Source: Saprospiraceae bacterium (GTDB lineage Bacteria; Bacteroidota; Bacteroidia; Chitinophagales; Saprospiraceae). From it: 64,000 nucleotides of DNA. The translations under genes and the position numbers were made by a program. Location of the stretch: contig JANQSS010000004.1 of NCBI GenBank assembly GCA_028279185.1, positions 1-64,000 of the forward strand. Reading direction: 5' to 3'. This document shows positions 45,816 through 55,322 of the stretch, one piece after another (within the stretch, counting starts at the first letter, position 1; every line of letters begins with the position of its first letter). The notes under the pieces were generated by a model. The model saw nothing but the letters and a program-made list of their open reading frames with translations, was not told the origin of the DNA and made no database searches.

Positions 45816-46556
45816 ATGAAACATTATTACTTTCTTTCTGGTGTCCTTTTTCTCATGCTCTTCTCTACCTTGATGGTCGGACAATCTGCACATGTTGATT
45901 TACGAGAAGGTGATGCGCATTACCACGTTCAGGAATTTGACGAGGCCGAGAAAAGCTATCGTGACGCCGCGGTGAAGGAGCTATCGTCACAGTCAAAGTT
46001 TAACCTTGGAAATAGTCTTTATAATCAAGGGCGATACCAGGAGGCGGCCGAAGAATTTCAACAAGCGGTTAATCTTTCGACCGACACGGTATTCAGAGCA
46101 AAAGCACTATACAATAAAGGGAACAGTCTTCTTCAAGAAGGAAAGTATCAAGAAAGTCTCGAAGCCTATAAAAAGTCCCTGTTACTTAATCCTAATGATG
46201 AAGACGCCAAGCGAAACTTTATGTTTGCATTAAAAAATCAACAACAACAGGAACAAGAACAAAAGGAAAGCGAAAATAAGGAGGACAATGAAAACGAGGA
46301 TTCGTCGGATGAAAATGAACCTCAAAGTCCTCAGCAAAATGAACAACAACAGGATAAGGAAGAAGAACAGCAGCAAAAAGAAGAGCAACAAGAACAAAAA
46401 GAAGATGAGGAATCACAGCCAAGGCCAGAGGATCAAGAAATGAGCCGAGAAGAAGCGGAGCAACTTCTTGAAATAATAGAAAATACGGATGACTTTGTTC
46501 AAAAAAAGCTAAAGAAACAGAATTCGACTAAAAAACAGACCAGTAAAAACTGGTAA
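45816..46556 (+). CDS. BatC-like TPR protein
   Basis: This is a 246-aa exported protein (signal peptide about 1-23). Three TPR-like repeats occupy about 30-140 (for example SKFNLGNSLYNQGRYQEAAE and KALYNKGNSLLQEGKYQESLE). A low-complexity Gln/Glu tail (about 143-205) leads to EQLLEIIENTDDFVQKKLKK, a short conserved C-terminal motif. In Bat systems this scaffolds the VWA partners. The Gln/Glu-rich tract is as long as the TPR part and is likely flexible. Confidence 0.9.
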   Translation: MKHYYFLSGVLFLMLFSTLMVGQSAHVDLREGDAHYHVQEFDEAEKSYRDAAVKELSSQSKFNLGNSLYNQGRYQEAAEEFQQAVNLSTDTVFRAKALYNKGNSLLQEGKYQESLEAYKKSLLLNPNDEDAKRNFMFALKNQQQQEQEQKESENKEDNENEDSSDENEPQSPQQNEQQQDKEEEQQQKEEQQEQKEDEESQPRPEDQEMSREEAEQLLEIIENTDDFVQKKLKKQNSTKKQTSKNW

Positions 46557-46568
46557 TAAAATCACTTA

Positions 46569-47045
46569 ATGAACAAATACCAGATGAAAAAAATAATGTT
46601 TATCGCGCTTGGTTTATCCATCTTGTATCTGATGCCCATTCAAAGCAACGCCCAAAAAATTTCATTTACGCTTACAGTCGATAAAGACACGATTCAGGTG
46701 GGAAAAACCGTCACTGTCACATATACGTTAAAGGGAGCAAGAGGAGAATTCGTGGCACCGGATTTTGGAGAATTGCGTTTGGTTGGAGGACCAAACTACT
46801 CTTCCAGTATCAGTATAGTCAACGGTGCCATGAGCCAAGAATTTACTTATACATATGTTTTTCAGTTAACGGAACCTGGAGACTATAAAATCCCCAGTGC
46901 TGCGGTGAAGGCCGAAGGTGAACAGTTTACATCACCAGAAACAAATGTACACGCAACTGAGAATGAAGATTGGGACCCATCACATGCAATTCCGAAGAGA
47001 CCACTTAAAAAGTCTAAAAAGGATAAGAACGTCACGCAAATTTGA
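46569..47045 (+). CDS. Short BatD-like protein (single N-terminal domain)
   Basis: This is a 158-aa exported protein (signal peptide ending QSNAQ). It contains only the BatD N-terminal beta-sandwich: DKDTIQVGKTVTVTYTLKG through FTYTYVFQLTEPGDYKIPSA. A short basic tail (RPLKKSKKDK) follows. The rest of a normal BatD, including the membrane anchor, is absent. It is not a frameshifted half of the next gene, which has its own full copy of the same domain. This looks like a tandem duplication that was shortened. The stop overlaps the next start. Confidence 0.8.
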   Translation: MNKYQMKKIMFIALGLSILYLMPIQSNAQKISFTLTVDKDTIQVGKTVTVTYTLKGARGEFVAPDFGELRLVGGPNYSSSISIVNGAMSQEFTYTYVFQLTEPGDYKIPSAAVKAEGEQFTSPETNVHATENEDWDPSHAIPKRPLKKSKKDKNVTQI

Positions 47046-48715
47046 TTCGATATTTATTAGCATATATCTTTTTATTCATAGGAATCCATTTGACGGTTGG
47101 GCAAGCCACGTTTTATGCTCATGTTGATGATGAAAAAGTCTATCAGGGATCATTCTTTAAAATAGAATATCAATTGTCCGATGCGAAAGGACGATCATTT
47201 GAAGCGCCAAATTTTAAGGACTTTAAAGTGGCAGCTGGTCCTACGCGTTCATTTCAAACCACTGTCGTTAATGGACGAACCAATAGTTTCGAGGGGTACA
47301 GCTATACATTAAAAGCTCTAAAAGAAGGGGATTATGTTATTCAACCGGCAGCTATTACCGTAGGGAACAAACGCATAAAGAGCAATCCGGTTCACATTTC
47401 TGTACTATCCCCACTTAAACAAGAGGACCTACTAAGTAAAGGGGCTCCATCAGGTGAGCAGTATTTCATTGTAGCTGAGCTTAATAAAGATACAGCTTAT
47501 TCAGGTCAACAAATATTATTGGATTATAGAATCTTCTCAAAAATTAATGTTGAGAATGTCGAGTTCAGGAGTATGCCGGACTTAAGCGATTTCTATTGGC
47601 AAGGGCTTCACTTAATAAATGAGTCGGTTGATAAAGTTGAAATTTCTGGAGAAGTGTACTCAACTAAATTACTAAAACGTTTTACCATTTTTCCTAAACG
47701 TGTAGGCGAACATGATCTGGATCCGGCTCAAATCATGCTGATGATTCCGAAATCAAAGCGTAGAGGATTTTTCTTTAACAATTATGAAAATAAATATGCT
47801 CAGTCAAATGGTTTGAAACTCGTCGTTCGCGAATTACCTGATAATGTACCCAAGAACTTTTCTGGATTGGTTGGGTCCTACACGATGCAGGCATTAAGCC
47901 CTTCAAATCAATTGACGACAGATGATGCCTTAACGGTCAGAATGCGGATTAAAGGAAATGGTGATTCAAATAGGTTTTCCATTAAACCCATATCGACTTC
48001 TTCAAAATTGGAGGCATATGAACCTAAAATAATATCCAGAAATAATGACCAAAATCAGAAAAAGAAGGATCATTTCGCAGTCATAGAATACCTATATACG
48101 ACTAGCGAGCCTGGAAAATATAAGGTACAGCCCGAATTTGTATATTTCGACGTTGATAGCAATGCGTACGTTACCCTTAAATCAAAGGAACTTACATTTA
48201 ATGTGAAGCAAGGAAGTGGAACACGAAAAGAGAACAAAGAAAAGCCAGTATTTGAATACGTTCGAGCCGATGGACAAAATTTTGGTCAGCGTTCTCTTAT
48301 GGTACAAGTGCCAACCCTGCGATGGATGTGGCTGCTCCTCTTATTGAGCGGAATGACATTTACATTCTTCAAATGGTCATTTATTCGATCAAGCCGAAAA
48401 GAAATTGTCCTGAGTCTGGAAGAACATGCAATTCAGGAATTGACTAATTTACAGACAACGTCGTCGGATTCATTTGCTCACAGAATTGAAGAAATATTGG
48501 GTGATTACTACAGACGCAAATATCAGATTACTGAATCAAACTGGTCTATGAATACGCTACAGGATACATTGAAAATAGCTGGTGTACATGATGAGGCTAT
48601 TCAACGCGCTATCGATTTATTTAATCGGTGTAAATTTGCCGCTTATGCAGGTGTGCAACAAGCACAACGTCTTGATTGGATTACGGAAGCCATTGCTCTG
48701 GTTGAACGGAAGTAA
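47042..48715 (+). CDS. BatD-like membrane protein
   Basis: This is a 557-aa full-length BatD. Signal peptide (about 1-22), then several beta-sandwich repeats (to about 400), first opening DDEKVYQGSFFKIEYQLSD. A membrane segment lies near 427-445 (LRWMWLLLLLSGMTFTFF), followed by a cytoplasmic helical tail. TTG at 47042 overlaps the short BatD gene by 4 nt. It closes the Bat operon. The first repeat is similar to the short preceding protein (VNGRTNSFEGYSYTLKALKE versus VNGAMSQEFTYTYVFQLTE). Confidence 0.9.
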   Translation: MIRYLLAYIFLFIGIHLTVGQATFYAHVDDEKVYQGSFFKIEYQLSDAKGRSFEAPNFKDFKVAAGPTRSFQTTVVNGRTNSFEGYSYTLKALKEGDYVIQPAAITVGNKRIKSNPVHISVLSPLKQEDLLSKGAPSGEQYFIVAELNKDTAYSGQQILLDYRIFSKINVENVEFRSMPDLSDFYWQGLHLINESVDKVEISGEVYSTKLLKRFTIFPKRVGEHDLDPAQIMLMIPKSKRRGFFFNNYENKYAQSNGLKLVVRELPDNVPKNFSGLVGSYTMQALSPSNQLTTDDALTVRMRIKGNGDSNRFSIKPISTSSKLEAYEPKIISRNNDQNQKKKDHFAVIEYLYTTSEPGKYKVQPEFVYFDVDSNAYVTLKSKELTFNVKQGSGTRKENKEKPVFEYVRADGQNFGQRSLMVQVPTLRWMWLLLLLSGMTFTFFKWSFIRSSRKEIVLSLEEHAIQELTNLQTTSSDSFAHRIEEILGDYYRRKYQITESNWSMNTLQDTLKIAGVHDEAIQRAIDLFNRCKFAAYAGVQQAQRLDWITEAIALVERK

Positions 48716-48745
48716 ATCCAACGACACAACTTAATAATATATAAG

Positions 48746-49027
48746 ATGGAAGAAAAAATAATGACCCTTCACCCGGCAGGAAAACAAGGTGTACACATTC
48801 TCAAAAGGCGATACGACGTAATCAAGGATTATATAGTAAAATTGCTTGAGCATGAAAAAGAAATATCCTACCAAGAAATGTCAGATCGTGCAATTGAGGA
48901 CTTGACCCCGACATTTGATGGGAAGGTCGTTTGGTATATTGTTACCGTGAAGTTGGATTTAGAGGCACGAAATATTATAGAGCGGATTCCGAAAACCAGC
49001 CCCCATAAAATTCGACTAGTAAAATAA
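48746..49027 (+). CDS. Small conserved protein, DUF6958-like
   Basis: This is a 93-aa soluble protein. The pattern LHPAGKQG...RYDVIKDYI and VWYIVTVKLDLEARNIIERI resembles a small family that I remember as DUF6958, which looks like a winged-helix. The domain number should be checked. No enzymatic motif is visible. It follows BatD by 30 nt, and its stop overlaps the SGNH hydrolase start (TAATG), so all three could be on one message. Confidence 0.65.
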   Translation: MEEKIMTLHPAGKQGVHILKRRYDVIKDYIVKLLEHEKEISYQEMSDRAIEDLTPTFDGKVVWYIVTVKLDLEARNIIERIPKTSPHKIRLVK

Positions 49028-49593
49028 TGATCCAACCGAGGCTACTTTGCATAGGAGATAGTTTGACTGAAGGGTATAATGTTGACGCACACGTTCGGTG
49101 GACAAACCTGTTAGAAGATCAATTAAATATAAGGGTAGTTAACGAAGGAATTTCTGGTGATACAACTGCAGGAATATTGAGCCGGTTCTATGTTTCAATG
49201 AATCAACATCAACCATCCCATGTGATAATCATGGGAGGAACAAATGATGTTGCTTTTGATATTCATACTAATTTTATTTTAGCCAATATAAAATCTATGA
49301 CGAGACAAGCTCGCCACTTCGGAGCCACCTACATAGTGGGAATTCCTCCCGCGATATATCAAAAAAATGACGACTCGGGTACTAATATGTTGTCAGCTAA
49401 ATCGTTTAAAGAAAAACTGGATAAATTTCGATCCGAATTACTTGCATTTGCCGTGCATGATAAAGCACCGTATATCGATTTTAATATTTCCTTGACTGTG
49501 GCGGATTTTTTAGATGATGGTGTTCATCCAAACGAGACGGGCCATAAAATTATGATGTCTACCGCTGTAGAAGTGTTTCGAAAATTAGTATGA
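49027..49593 (+). CDS. SGNH/GDSL-type hydrolase
   Basis: This is a 188-aa protein with the four SGNH blocks: CIGDSLTEGYN with the nucleophile Ser, ISGDTTAG with the oxyanion Gly, GGTNDV with Asn, and DDGVHPNETGH with the catalytic Asp and His. No signal peptide is seen, so it is probably cytoplasmic, like TesA/lysophospholipase-type esterases but without an exported leader. The substrate cannot be assigned. Confidence 0.88.
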   Translation: MIQPRLLCIGDSLTEGYNVDAHVRWTNLLEDQLNIRVVNEGISGDTTAGILSRFYVSMNQHQPSHVIIMGGTNDVAFDIHTNFILANIKSMTRQARHFGATYIVGIPPAIYQKNDDSGTNMLSAKSFKEKLDKFRSELLAFAVHDKAPYIDFNISLTVADFLDDGVHPNETGHKIMMSTAVEVFRKLV

Positions 49594-49684
49594 AAGATAT
49601 ACAGGGCAAAAAATTGAACCGAACCATTTAGGTATCGAATCAGCTATTTGCACCCTCGGCAGAGAAAATAATCAAAAGATCCAC

Positions 49685-50731
49685 TTACTTTTCAAAATGA
49701 GCCCAACCCTGTGCTTTTAGGTCGTGATGATTTCCACCCGTTGTAAGGAGTTTTTTACCAAATGCTGCATTTTTTATTTCGCCGATAATATAAATACCGG
49801 GCATTCGCTTTAATAATTCTAAGTCCGTTATGGGGGCGGTAAAAAGAAGTTCATAGTCCTCTCCACCACTTAAGGCCGTCGTTATCGGATCAAGTTGAAA
49901 TTTCAGTGCGAGCAATTGACTTTCATCACGCAATGGTACCATTGCTTCTTCCAATAGAACACCGCAATTACTAGCTTGACAAATGTGAAATATTTCCGAT
50001 GCCAGACCATCAGAAATATCAATCATGGCCGTTGGCCTAAAATTAGATTTCCGAAACAAATCGATGATATCGGTTCGTGCTTCTGGTTTTAGTTGCCGGC
50101 CAACGACATATGACTGCTCTTCTAAATCCGGTTGAATTTCCGGATTATCAAGATAGAGTTGTTTTTCTCGTTCAAGAAGTTGTAAGCCCAAATAGGCAGC
50201 TCCTAAATCGCCTGTTATGCAAACCAGGTCTCCATCTTTTGCTCCCGATCGATATACAACTTCCTCTTTTTCAACTTCACCAATTGCCGTCACAGATATG
50301 ACGAGTCCCTGTCGTGAAGACGTCGTGTCGCCTCCTATCAGATCCACATCGTATTGTCTACACGCAGCATATATTCCCTCGTATATCTCCTCAACAGCCT
50401 CAATAGAAAAACGGTTCGATAATCCAATAGACACGGTTATGTGCGTTGGTTTTCCGTTCATGGCACATATGTCGGACAAGTTGACGACAACGGCTTTATA
50501 TCCCAAATGCTTGAGTGGATGATACATTAAGTCAAAGTGAATTCCCTCCAACAATAAATCAGTGCTGATAAGTTGGTAGCGATCACCATTATCCAAAACT
50601 GCTGCATCGTCGCCGACACCTGCAATCGTGCTATGATGAATCGTTTGATGTTGACTCGTAATACGTTCAATCAATCCAAATTCACCGAGAGTTCCAATCT
50701 CCGTCCGTGATGATGCCTTTTCTTCTTTCAT
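49685..50731 (-). CDS. thiL: Thiamine-monophosphate kinase
   Basis: This is a 348-aa enzyme that phosphorylates thiamine phosphate to thiamine pyrophosphate. GDDAAVLDNG carries the Mg/ATP-binding aspartates, followed by the family pattern in VNLSDICAMNGKPTH and LIGGDTTSS. IDISDGLASEIFHI and SGGEDYELLFT match the C-terminal half. The length is typical. It is 15 nt downstream of the methyltransferase gene, so they may be co-transcribed. Confidence 0.94.
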   Translation of the reverse strand: MKEEKASSRTEIGTLGEFGLIERITSQHQTIHHSTIAGVGDDAAVLDNGDRYQLISTDLLLEGIHFDLMYHPLKHLGYKAVVVNLSDICAMNGKPTHITVSIGLSNRFSIEAVEEIYEGIYAACRQYDVDLIGGDTTSSRQGLVISVTAIGEVEKEEVVYRSGAKDGDLVCITGDLGAAYLGLQLLEREKQLYLDNPEIQPDLEEQSYVVGRQLKPEARTDIIDLFRKSNFRPTAMIDISDGLASEIFHICQASNCGVLLEEAMVPLRDESQLLALKFQLDPITTALSGGEDYELLFTAPITDLELLKRMPGIYIIGEIKNAAFGKKLLTTGGNHHDLKAQGWAHFEK

Positions 50732-50746
50732 ACTTCGTTGTGCAGA

Positions 50747-51412
50747 TTACACCGCTTCGTATTTCATCAACTTTTGATCGCGTGGATGATCCCAATTTCC
50801 TATGTAAATCGCATTCCATCCAGCGCCTGCGTAATCGATCATTTCCTCTTTAGTATGTTCTACATGTGCGAGACTATGTGATTTGTTTTTGTGACGTTGC
50901 TGCGTGCCCTCGAAAAACGACGTGTAATAAATAAAGCCAGGCTCCACAAAATCACGTAAATTTTTAAGACATGTACTTATATCAGCGCCAGAAAGATGCG
51001 TAAACAGAGAAACGGAAATGGCATAATCCGGTTTTTTGGTGAAAGCTGAGAACCCGAAGTCATCACTTCGCACGAATTCTGGTCTCTTGCTAGCAACAAG
51101 TTCAGGGCCCATAACCTTATTCCTGGCAATGTCGATGAGCGTCTGCTCTTTGTCTAATCCGAGGTAATTTCCCGAATCCAGATAGTTGACATATTTGATG
51201 CCACCACGACCAGCTCCGCAGCCAATGTCCATCAGAATATGGTTTGGTTTGAGTCCTTGTGACACCATGAAATCAAATTGAAACTGACCTATTTCTTCCC
51301 ATTTACCTCCAACGTAATTTTCATATCCGATCATTTTGATGCCCTTATCTCCCTCTGGGATCAATCCGCTTATGATGTTCTGTCGGACAAATGTCCAAAT
51401 TTTATTAATCAT
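50747..51412 (-). CDS. Class I SAM-dependent methyltransferase
   Basis: This is a 221-aa soluble protein. SAM-binding motif I is MDIGCGAGRGGIKYV, then LGLDKEQTLIDIAR binds the SAM ribose and VSLFTHLSGADISTCLKNL follows. No substrate-specific domain is recognised; a small-molecule or lipid target is a guess. The ATG at 51412 is chosen over 51484 because the extra N-terminal 24 residues are unlike the family. Confidence 0.8.
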   Translation of the reverse strand: MINKIWTFVRQNIISGLIPEGDKGIKMIGYENYVGGKWEEIGQFQFDFMVSQGLKPNHILMDIGCGAGRGGIKYVNYLDSGNYLGLDKEQTLIDIARNKVMGPELVASKRPEFVRSDDFGFSAFTKKPDYAISVSLFTHLSGADISTCLKNLRDFVEPGFIYYTSFFEGTQQRHKNKSHSLAHVEHTKEEMIDYAGAGWNAIYIGNWDHPRDQKLMKYEAV

Positions 51413-51535
51413 GATTATTTGATTCGATTGAAAATGACTGCATGTTTGAAAGGTCGACAGAACGACTAAATCATTGATGATCAATCGTCTATCCCAAATT
51501 TATGAATTGACTTGTCGCGGCGAAATTACACATTA

Positions 51536-51712
51536 TTAATCAACCTCTTCGTATTCCACATAGTCGTCGTCAACGCTTGATATTTGATCGTCTGATGAGC
51601 TTGTCATCGGTTTTTTATGATGAATGTGAATTTCTTTTCTACCCCAGGGCTTGGATGAAAATGAACGGAGTAGAAAGTAAATCACGACAGCGGTAATTAT
51701 ATATTTGATCAT
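51536..51712 (-). CDS. 58-aa single-pass membrane protein (DUF4834-like)
   Basis: This is a short gene with a good reading frame: an N-terminal membrane segment (IKYIITAVVIYFLLRSF), a basic middle (KPWGRKEIHIHHKK) and an acidic tail ending DDDYVEYEEVD. That layout resembles the short Bacteroidota membrane family I recall as DUF4834, whose members end with a similar Asp/Tyr/Glu motif. It is too small for most ORF cut-offs. It lies upstream of the methyltransferase gene and divergent from the DUF2723 gene at 51837. Confidence 0.6.
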   Translation of the reverse strand: MIKYIITAVVIYFLLRSFSSKPWGRKEIHIHHKKPMTSSSDDQISSVDDDYVEYEEVD

Positions 51713-51793
51713 GTCCTATTTTATTGACGCTATGCACGCTTGAAGGCTTAACACGCATACAAAGTGCTCCCGCATGCTCGTTAAAAAAATAGC

Positions 51794-51801
51794 TACTTTT
51801 G
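51794..51801 (+). promoter_or_regulatory. Candidate -7 promoter element of the DUF2723 gene
   Basis: TACTTTTG matches TAnnTTTG and lies 36 nt upstream of the ATG at 51837. No clear -33 element at the expected spacing. Confidence 0.35.
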
Positions 51802-51836
51802 CGCGATAGCAAATCACGAATAAAGTTACTCGAAAT

Positions 51837-54800
51837 ATGTTAACAGAGAAGAATGCAAAGCGGATAGCTGGCCTTGTTGTATTGATAATTTCGTCGTTCG
51901 TCTACTACTTGTCCGTGGAGCGCACGGGAAGTCTCTGGGATTGTGGTGAGTTTGTACTTGCGGCCTATAAATTGCAAGTTGTTCACCCACCAGGTGCGCC
52001 ACTCTTTTTAATCGTCGGACGCATGTTTACTTTTCTAGCCGAAGTTTTCTCTGATGACCCCTCGAGTATTGCATTCGCAGTAAACCTTATGTCGGGCTTG
52101 TGCACGGCATTTGCAGCTATGTTCATCAGCATGTCAACCTTCTTGCTCGGTAAGATTGCTCTTGTGGGCCGAGGTGGAAGCACAACGCAGGGAGAGCGCA
52201 TAGCACTACTTTTTGCCGGTGTAGTTGCTGGTTTGTCTGCCGCATTCGCCACCTCTGTATGGTTTTCAGCCGTTGAAGGTGAAGTATATGCGATGTCGAC
52301 TTTTTTTACGGCAATGACGCTTTGGGCCGTAGTTGAGTGGTACCACCTTCCAAATGAACCAACACACGACCGGTGGATCATTTTTGCGCTGTTTTCAGCC
52401 GCCATGTCGATTGGTGTTCACTTGCTGTCCTTACTTACATTTCCGGCTCTTGTTCTTTTTTACTATTTCAAGAAATTTAAGAATCCCACGTTAAAGGGAG
52501 CTGCTATTTCAATGGTCGCCAGCCTTCTGCTCATAGGGGTGATCAATAAATTAATCATAGCTGGCTTACCTGGTTTATGGCAGCAGTTTGAATTGCTCAT
52601 GGTAAACGGACTTGGCCTTCCCATTCATTCAGGAATTATACCAACCCTGTTAGTTGTCGGAGCGCTGATTTACTTCGGACTCCGTTATGCTCATAGAAAC
52701 AATCATGGCTATTGGCAGCAATTGTTTGTTGGCCTCTCCTTGGTCGTTATCGGATTCTCCACCATAGGTGTCGTCCTCGTTCGTTCAAATGCACACCCAC
52801 CGATAAATATGAATGAACCTACAGATGCCATGCGACTTCTTCCATACCTAAATCGTGAGCAATACGGCGAGCGTCCAATTTTGTACGGACCGCACTATGA
52901 TGCGCGGCCCTCCAGCTATGACTTTGAAAAACGCTACGGTCGTGTGGGTGATAAATATGAAATCACAGATGAAAAAATAACGCCTCAGTACAAATCATCA
53001 GATAAAATGTTGTTTCCGAGAATAAGTCATAGCGACGCAAATCGGAAACGGCTTTATCAAAAAATGTGGAACATTAGCAAACCACCAACGATGGCTGAGA
53101 ATATTGGGTTTTTTATTAAATATCAAATTGGTTGGATGTATTGGCGTTATTTTCTATGGAATTTTGCCGGTAGACAAAATGGGTATCAAGGATTTAATCC
53201 AAAAAATGTCAAAGATGGAAATTGGCTTAGTGGAATTCGACCGTTAGATGAAATGCGCTTGCATAATATGGAAAAGATGCCCGATGTAATGAAAAATAAC
53301 AAGGCACGAAATACATTCTATATGATTCCTTTTTTATTTGGGATTCTGGGAATGATTTTTCACTATAAGCATAAAAGAGGTGATTTTTTAACCATTTTAA
53401 TGTTGTTTGTTATCACCGGAATTGGAATTTCTGTTTTTTCAAATTCACCGCCCAATGAACCACGGGAACGCGATTATATATTTGTCGGTTCCTTCATTAC
53501 GTTTGCCATTTGGATAGGAATGGGTGTGCTATTCCTATTCCGTTTGCTTCGTGATAAACTTAATATATCAGGAACAATACCTGCTATATTGGCTGGTGCA
53601 CTTTGTCTCAGTGCACCCTTGTTAATGGGATTTGGAAATTATAGTAATCACAGTAGAAAGGATATTCGGGCAGCGCGTGACTATGCGGCTAATTTTCTAA
53701 GGGGGCTTGAAAAAGATGCGATATTATTCACATTCGGTGACAATGATACCTATCCTCTTTGGTATGTCCAGGAGGTGGAAAATGTGCGCACAGATGTTCG
53801 TGTTGTGAACCTAAGTTTGATAGGTGTGGACTGGTATATAAATCACCAGCGTCGTGCCATGAATGATTCACCGCCTGTAAAATATACTATACCAGCCGAG
53901 GCTTATCGCGGATACAAAAGAGGCCAAGTAATCTTTCACGGCAATAATGTTAATCGACCCATGTCTGTTTACCAAGGATTAAAATTCTGCGGTGAATATC
54001 ACCCGGTACCTACAGCCAATAGAACCTTAGAGAGCTATTTGCCGTCCAGAAAATTGTACGTTCCTGTCGATCGAAATAGAGCAATTGCTTCAGGTTGGAT
54101 TTCAGCTAATGACCCTGCTCCTGTAGTCGATAGGATTCCATTTGATTTTGGAAATGTAAATGCCATAACAAAGGGTGAACTGGCCGTTATGGACATCGTT
54201 GCGTCGAATGTGTATGAACGTCCGGTTTATTTTAATACGACAATCATGCCAAGCTTTATCAAAGGATATCAGGAATACATGCAATTAGAGGGAATGGCGC
54301 TTCGTGTCGTTCCCTATAAATCGAAGCCTTTGAAAGAATATGGAATTTTTGGTTATGGACGAATCGATGTTGAGAAGTCATACAATAGCATGATGAATCA
54401 GTGGGAATGGGGTAATTTTGATAAAAAGGATTTGTACGTTGATGATTCATATAAAGCAACCCAACAATCCATGCGGCTTTCGATGGCTCGCACCGCACAA
54501 ACATTACAGCAACGAGGTGACAATAAGCGTGCAGTCGAAGTGGCAGAAAAATACTTTGAAGCTTTTCCACATATGAATTTCCATTATGATGGCACGGTTG
54601 TGCCATTCATTCAAGTACTACTCGGTGCGAAGGCAGATTCGGCTAAAGAACACATACGCATCCTGGCGGAGCAAGCACGCCAGCACATGGAATTTTATAA
54701 AACGTTAAAGGCTTCTAATAAGCAACCGGGCACTGGCTTTGGCGAGCAAAAAAGGACTTGGGATGGTACCATTAGGCAGCTGTTGTACATGATGAATTCA

Positions 54801-54875
54801 GTGGAGGATCAGGAATTCAAAAAAGAAATTGTCGACATGTTGTCGCCTTACGAGCCAGTTCCTTCAAGAAATTAA
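51837..54875 (+). CDS. DUF2723 family membrane protein (GT-C/protein O-mannosyltransferase-like)
   Basis: This is a 1012-aa protein. The first 320 residues hold about nine membrane segments and the opening RTGSLWDCGEFVLAAYKL, a conserved DUF2723 block whose acidic residue is GT-C-like. A second membrane group follows near 490-600. The soluble C-terminal region contains FTFGDNDTYPLWYVQEVENV then VNLSLIGVDWY. This Bacteroidota family is proposed to glycosylate exported proteins with lipid-linked sugars, but the activity here is inferred. The rpiB and M28 peptidase genes follow closely. Confidence 0.88.
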   Translation: MLTEKNAKRIAGLVVLIISSFVYYLSVERTGSLWDCGEFVLAAYKLQVVHPPGAPLFLIVGRMFTFLAEVFSDDPSSIAFAVNLMSGLCTAFAAMFISMSTFLLGKIALVGRGGSTTQGERIALLFAGVVAGLSAAFATSVWFSAVEGEVYAMSTFFTAMTLWAVVEWYHLPNEPTHDRWIIFALFSAAMSIGVHLLSLLTFPALVLFYYFKKFKNPTLKGAAISMVASLLLIGVINKLIIAGLPGLWQQFELLMVNGLGLPIHSGIIPTLLVVGALIYFGLRYAHRNNHGYWQQLFVGLSLVVIGFSTIGVVLVRSNAHPPINMNEPTDAMRLLPYLNREQYGERPILYGPHYDARPSSYDFEKRYGRVGDKYEITDEKITPQYKSSDKMLFPRISHSDANRKRLYQKMWNISKPPTMAENIGFFIKYQIGWMYWRYFLWNFAGRQNGYQGFNPKNVKDGNWLSGIRPLDEMRLHNMEKMPDVMKNNKARNTFYMIPFLFGILGMIFHYKHKRGDFLTILMLFVITGIGISVFSNSPPNEPRERDYIFVGSFITFAIWIGMGVLFLFRLLRDKLNISGTIPAILAGALCLSAPLLMGFGNYSNHSRKDIRAARDYAANFLRGLEKDAILFTFGDNDTYPLWYVQEVENVRTDVRVVNLSLIGVDWYINHQRRAMNDSPPVKYTIPAEAYRGYKRGQVIFHGNNVNRPMSVYQGLKFCGEYHPVPTANRTLESYLPSRKLYVPVDRNRAIASGWISANDPAPVVDRIPFDFGNVNAITKGELAVMDIVASNVYERPVYFNTTIMPSFIKGYQEYMQLEGMALRVVPYKSKPLKEYGIFGYGRIDVEKSYNSMMNQWEWGNFDKKDLYVDDSYKATQQSMRLSMARTAQTLQQRGDNKRAVEVAEKYFEAFPHMNFHYDGTVVPFIQVLLGAKADSAKEHIRILAEQARQHMEFYKTLKASNKQPGTGFGEQKRTWDGTIRQLLYMMNSVEDQEFKKEIVDMLSPYEPVPSRN

Positions 54876-54883
54876 TAGAATTT

Positions 54884-55318
54884 ATGAAAATATCTATAGG
54901 TTGTGATCATGCAGGATATGACTACAAAGAGATAATTAAATCTAAATTATCCGAGCAGGAAGGAGTTGAATTAATCGACTGTGGAACATTTGGGCCAGAT
55001 TCTGTTGACTATCCAGATTTTGCTCATAAGGTTGCTTCTAACGTGTCGGATCAATCGAGTGAATTTGGAATTTTAATTTGTGGATCGGCAAACGGTGTTG
55101 CAATGACCGCGAATAAACATCCCAATATTCGATGTGCAATTTGCTGGTCTAAGGAGATTACTCAACTTGCGCGATGGCACAACGACGCAAATATCATCGC
55201 CTTGCCTGCACGTTTCATGTCATCACACCAGGCCTTGACGTATGCTGAATTATTTATAAAAACCAACTTTGAGGGCGGCCGTCATGCACGTCGTGTTTCT
55301 AAAATTGCCTGCACTTAA
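54884..55318 (+). CDS. rpiB: Ribose-5-phosphate isomerase B
   Basis: This is a 144-aa RpiB/LacAB-fold enzyme interconverting ribose 5-phosphate and ribulose 5-phosphate. GCDHAGYDYKEII is the phosphate-binding start. LICGSANGVAMTANKHP holds the catalytic cysteine and the anion-hole segment. ARWHNDANIIALPARF completes the signature. It sits 8 nt after the DUF2723 gene and 4 nt before the M28 peptidase gene, forming an operon. Confidence 0.94.
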   Translation: MKISIGCDHAGYDYKEIIKSKLSEQEGVELIDCGTFGPDSVDYPDFAHKVASNVSDQSSEFGILICGSANGVAMTANKHPNIRCAICWSKEITQLARWHNDANIIALPARFMSSHQALTYAELFIKTNFEGGRHARRVSKIACT

Positions 55319-55322
55319 TTAA

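Noticed and set aside
46202-46430. Simple-sequence repeat in the BatC gene
   Set aside because: The Gln/Glu codons vary and a low-complexity tail is normal for BatC, so it is not an unstable repeat element.
51983-52405. 140-aa minus-strand frame inside the DUF2723 gene
   Set aside because: It is a shadow of the first membrane segments of a well-supported gene; its composition reflects the reverse reading.
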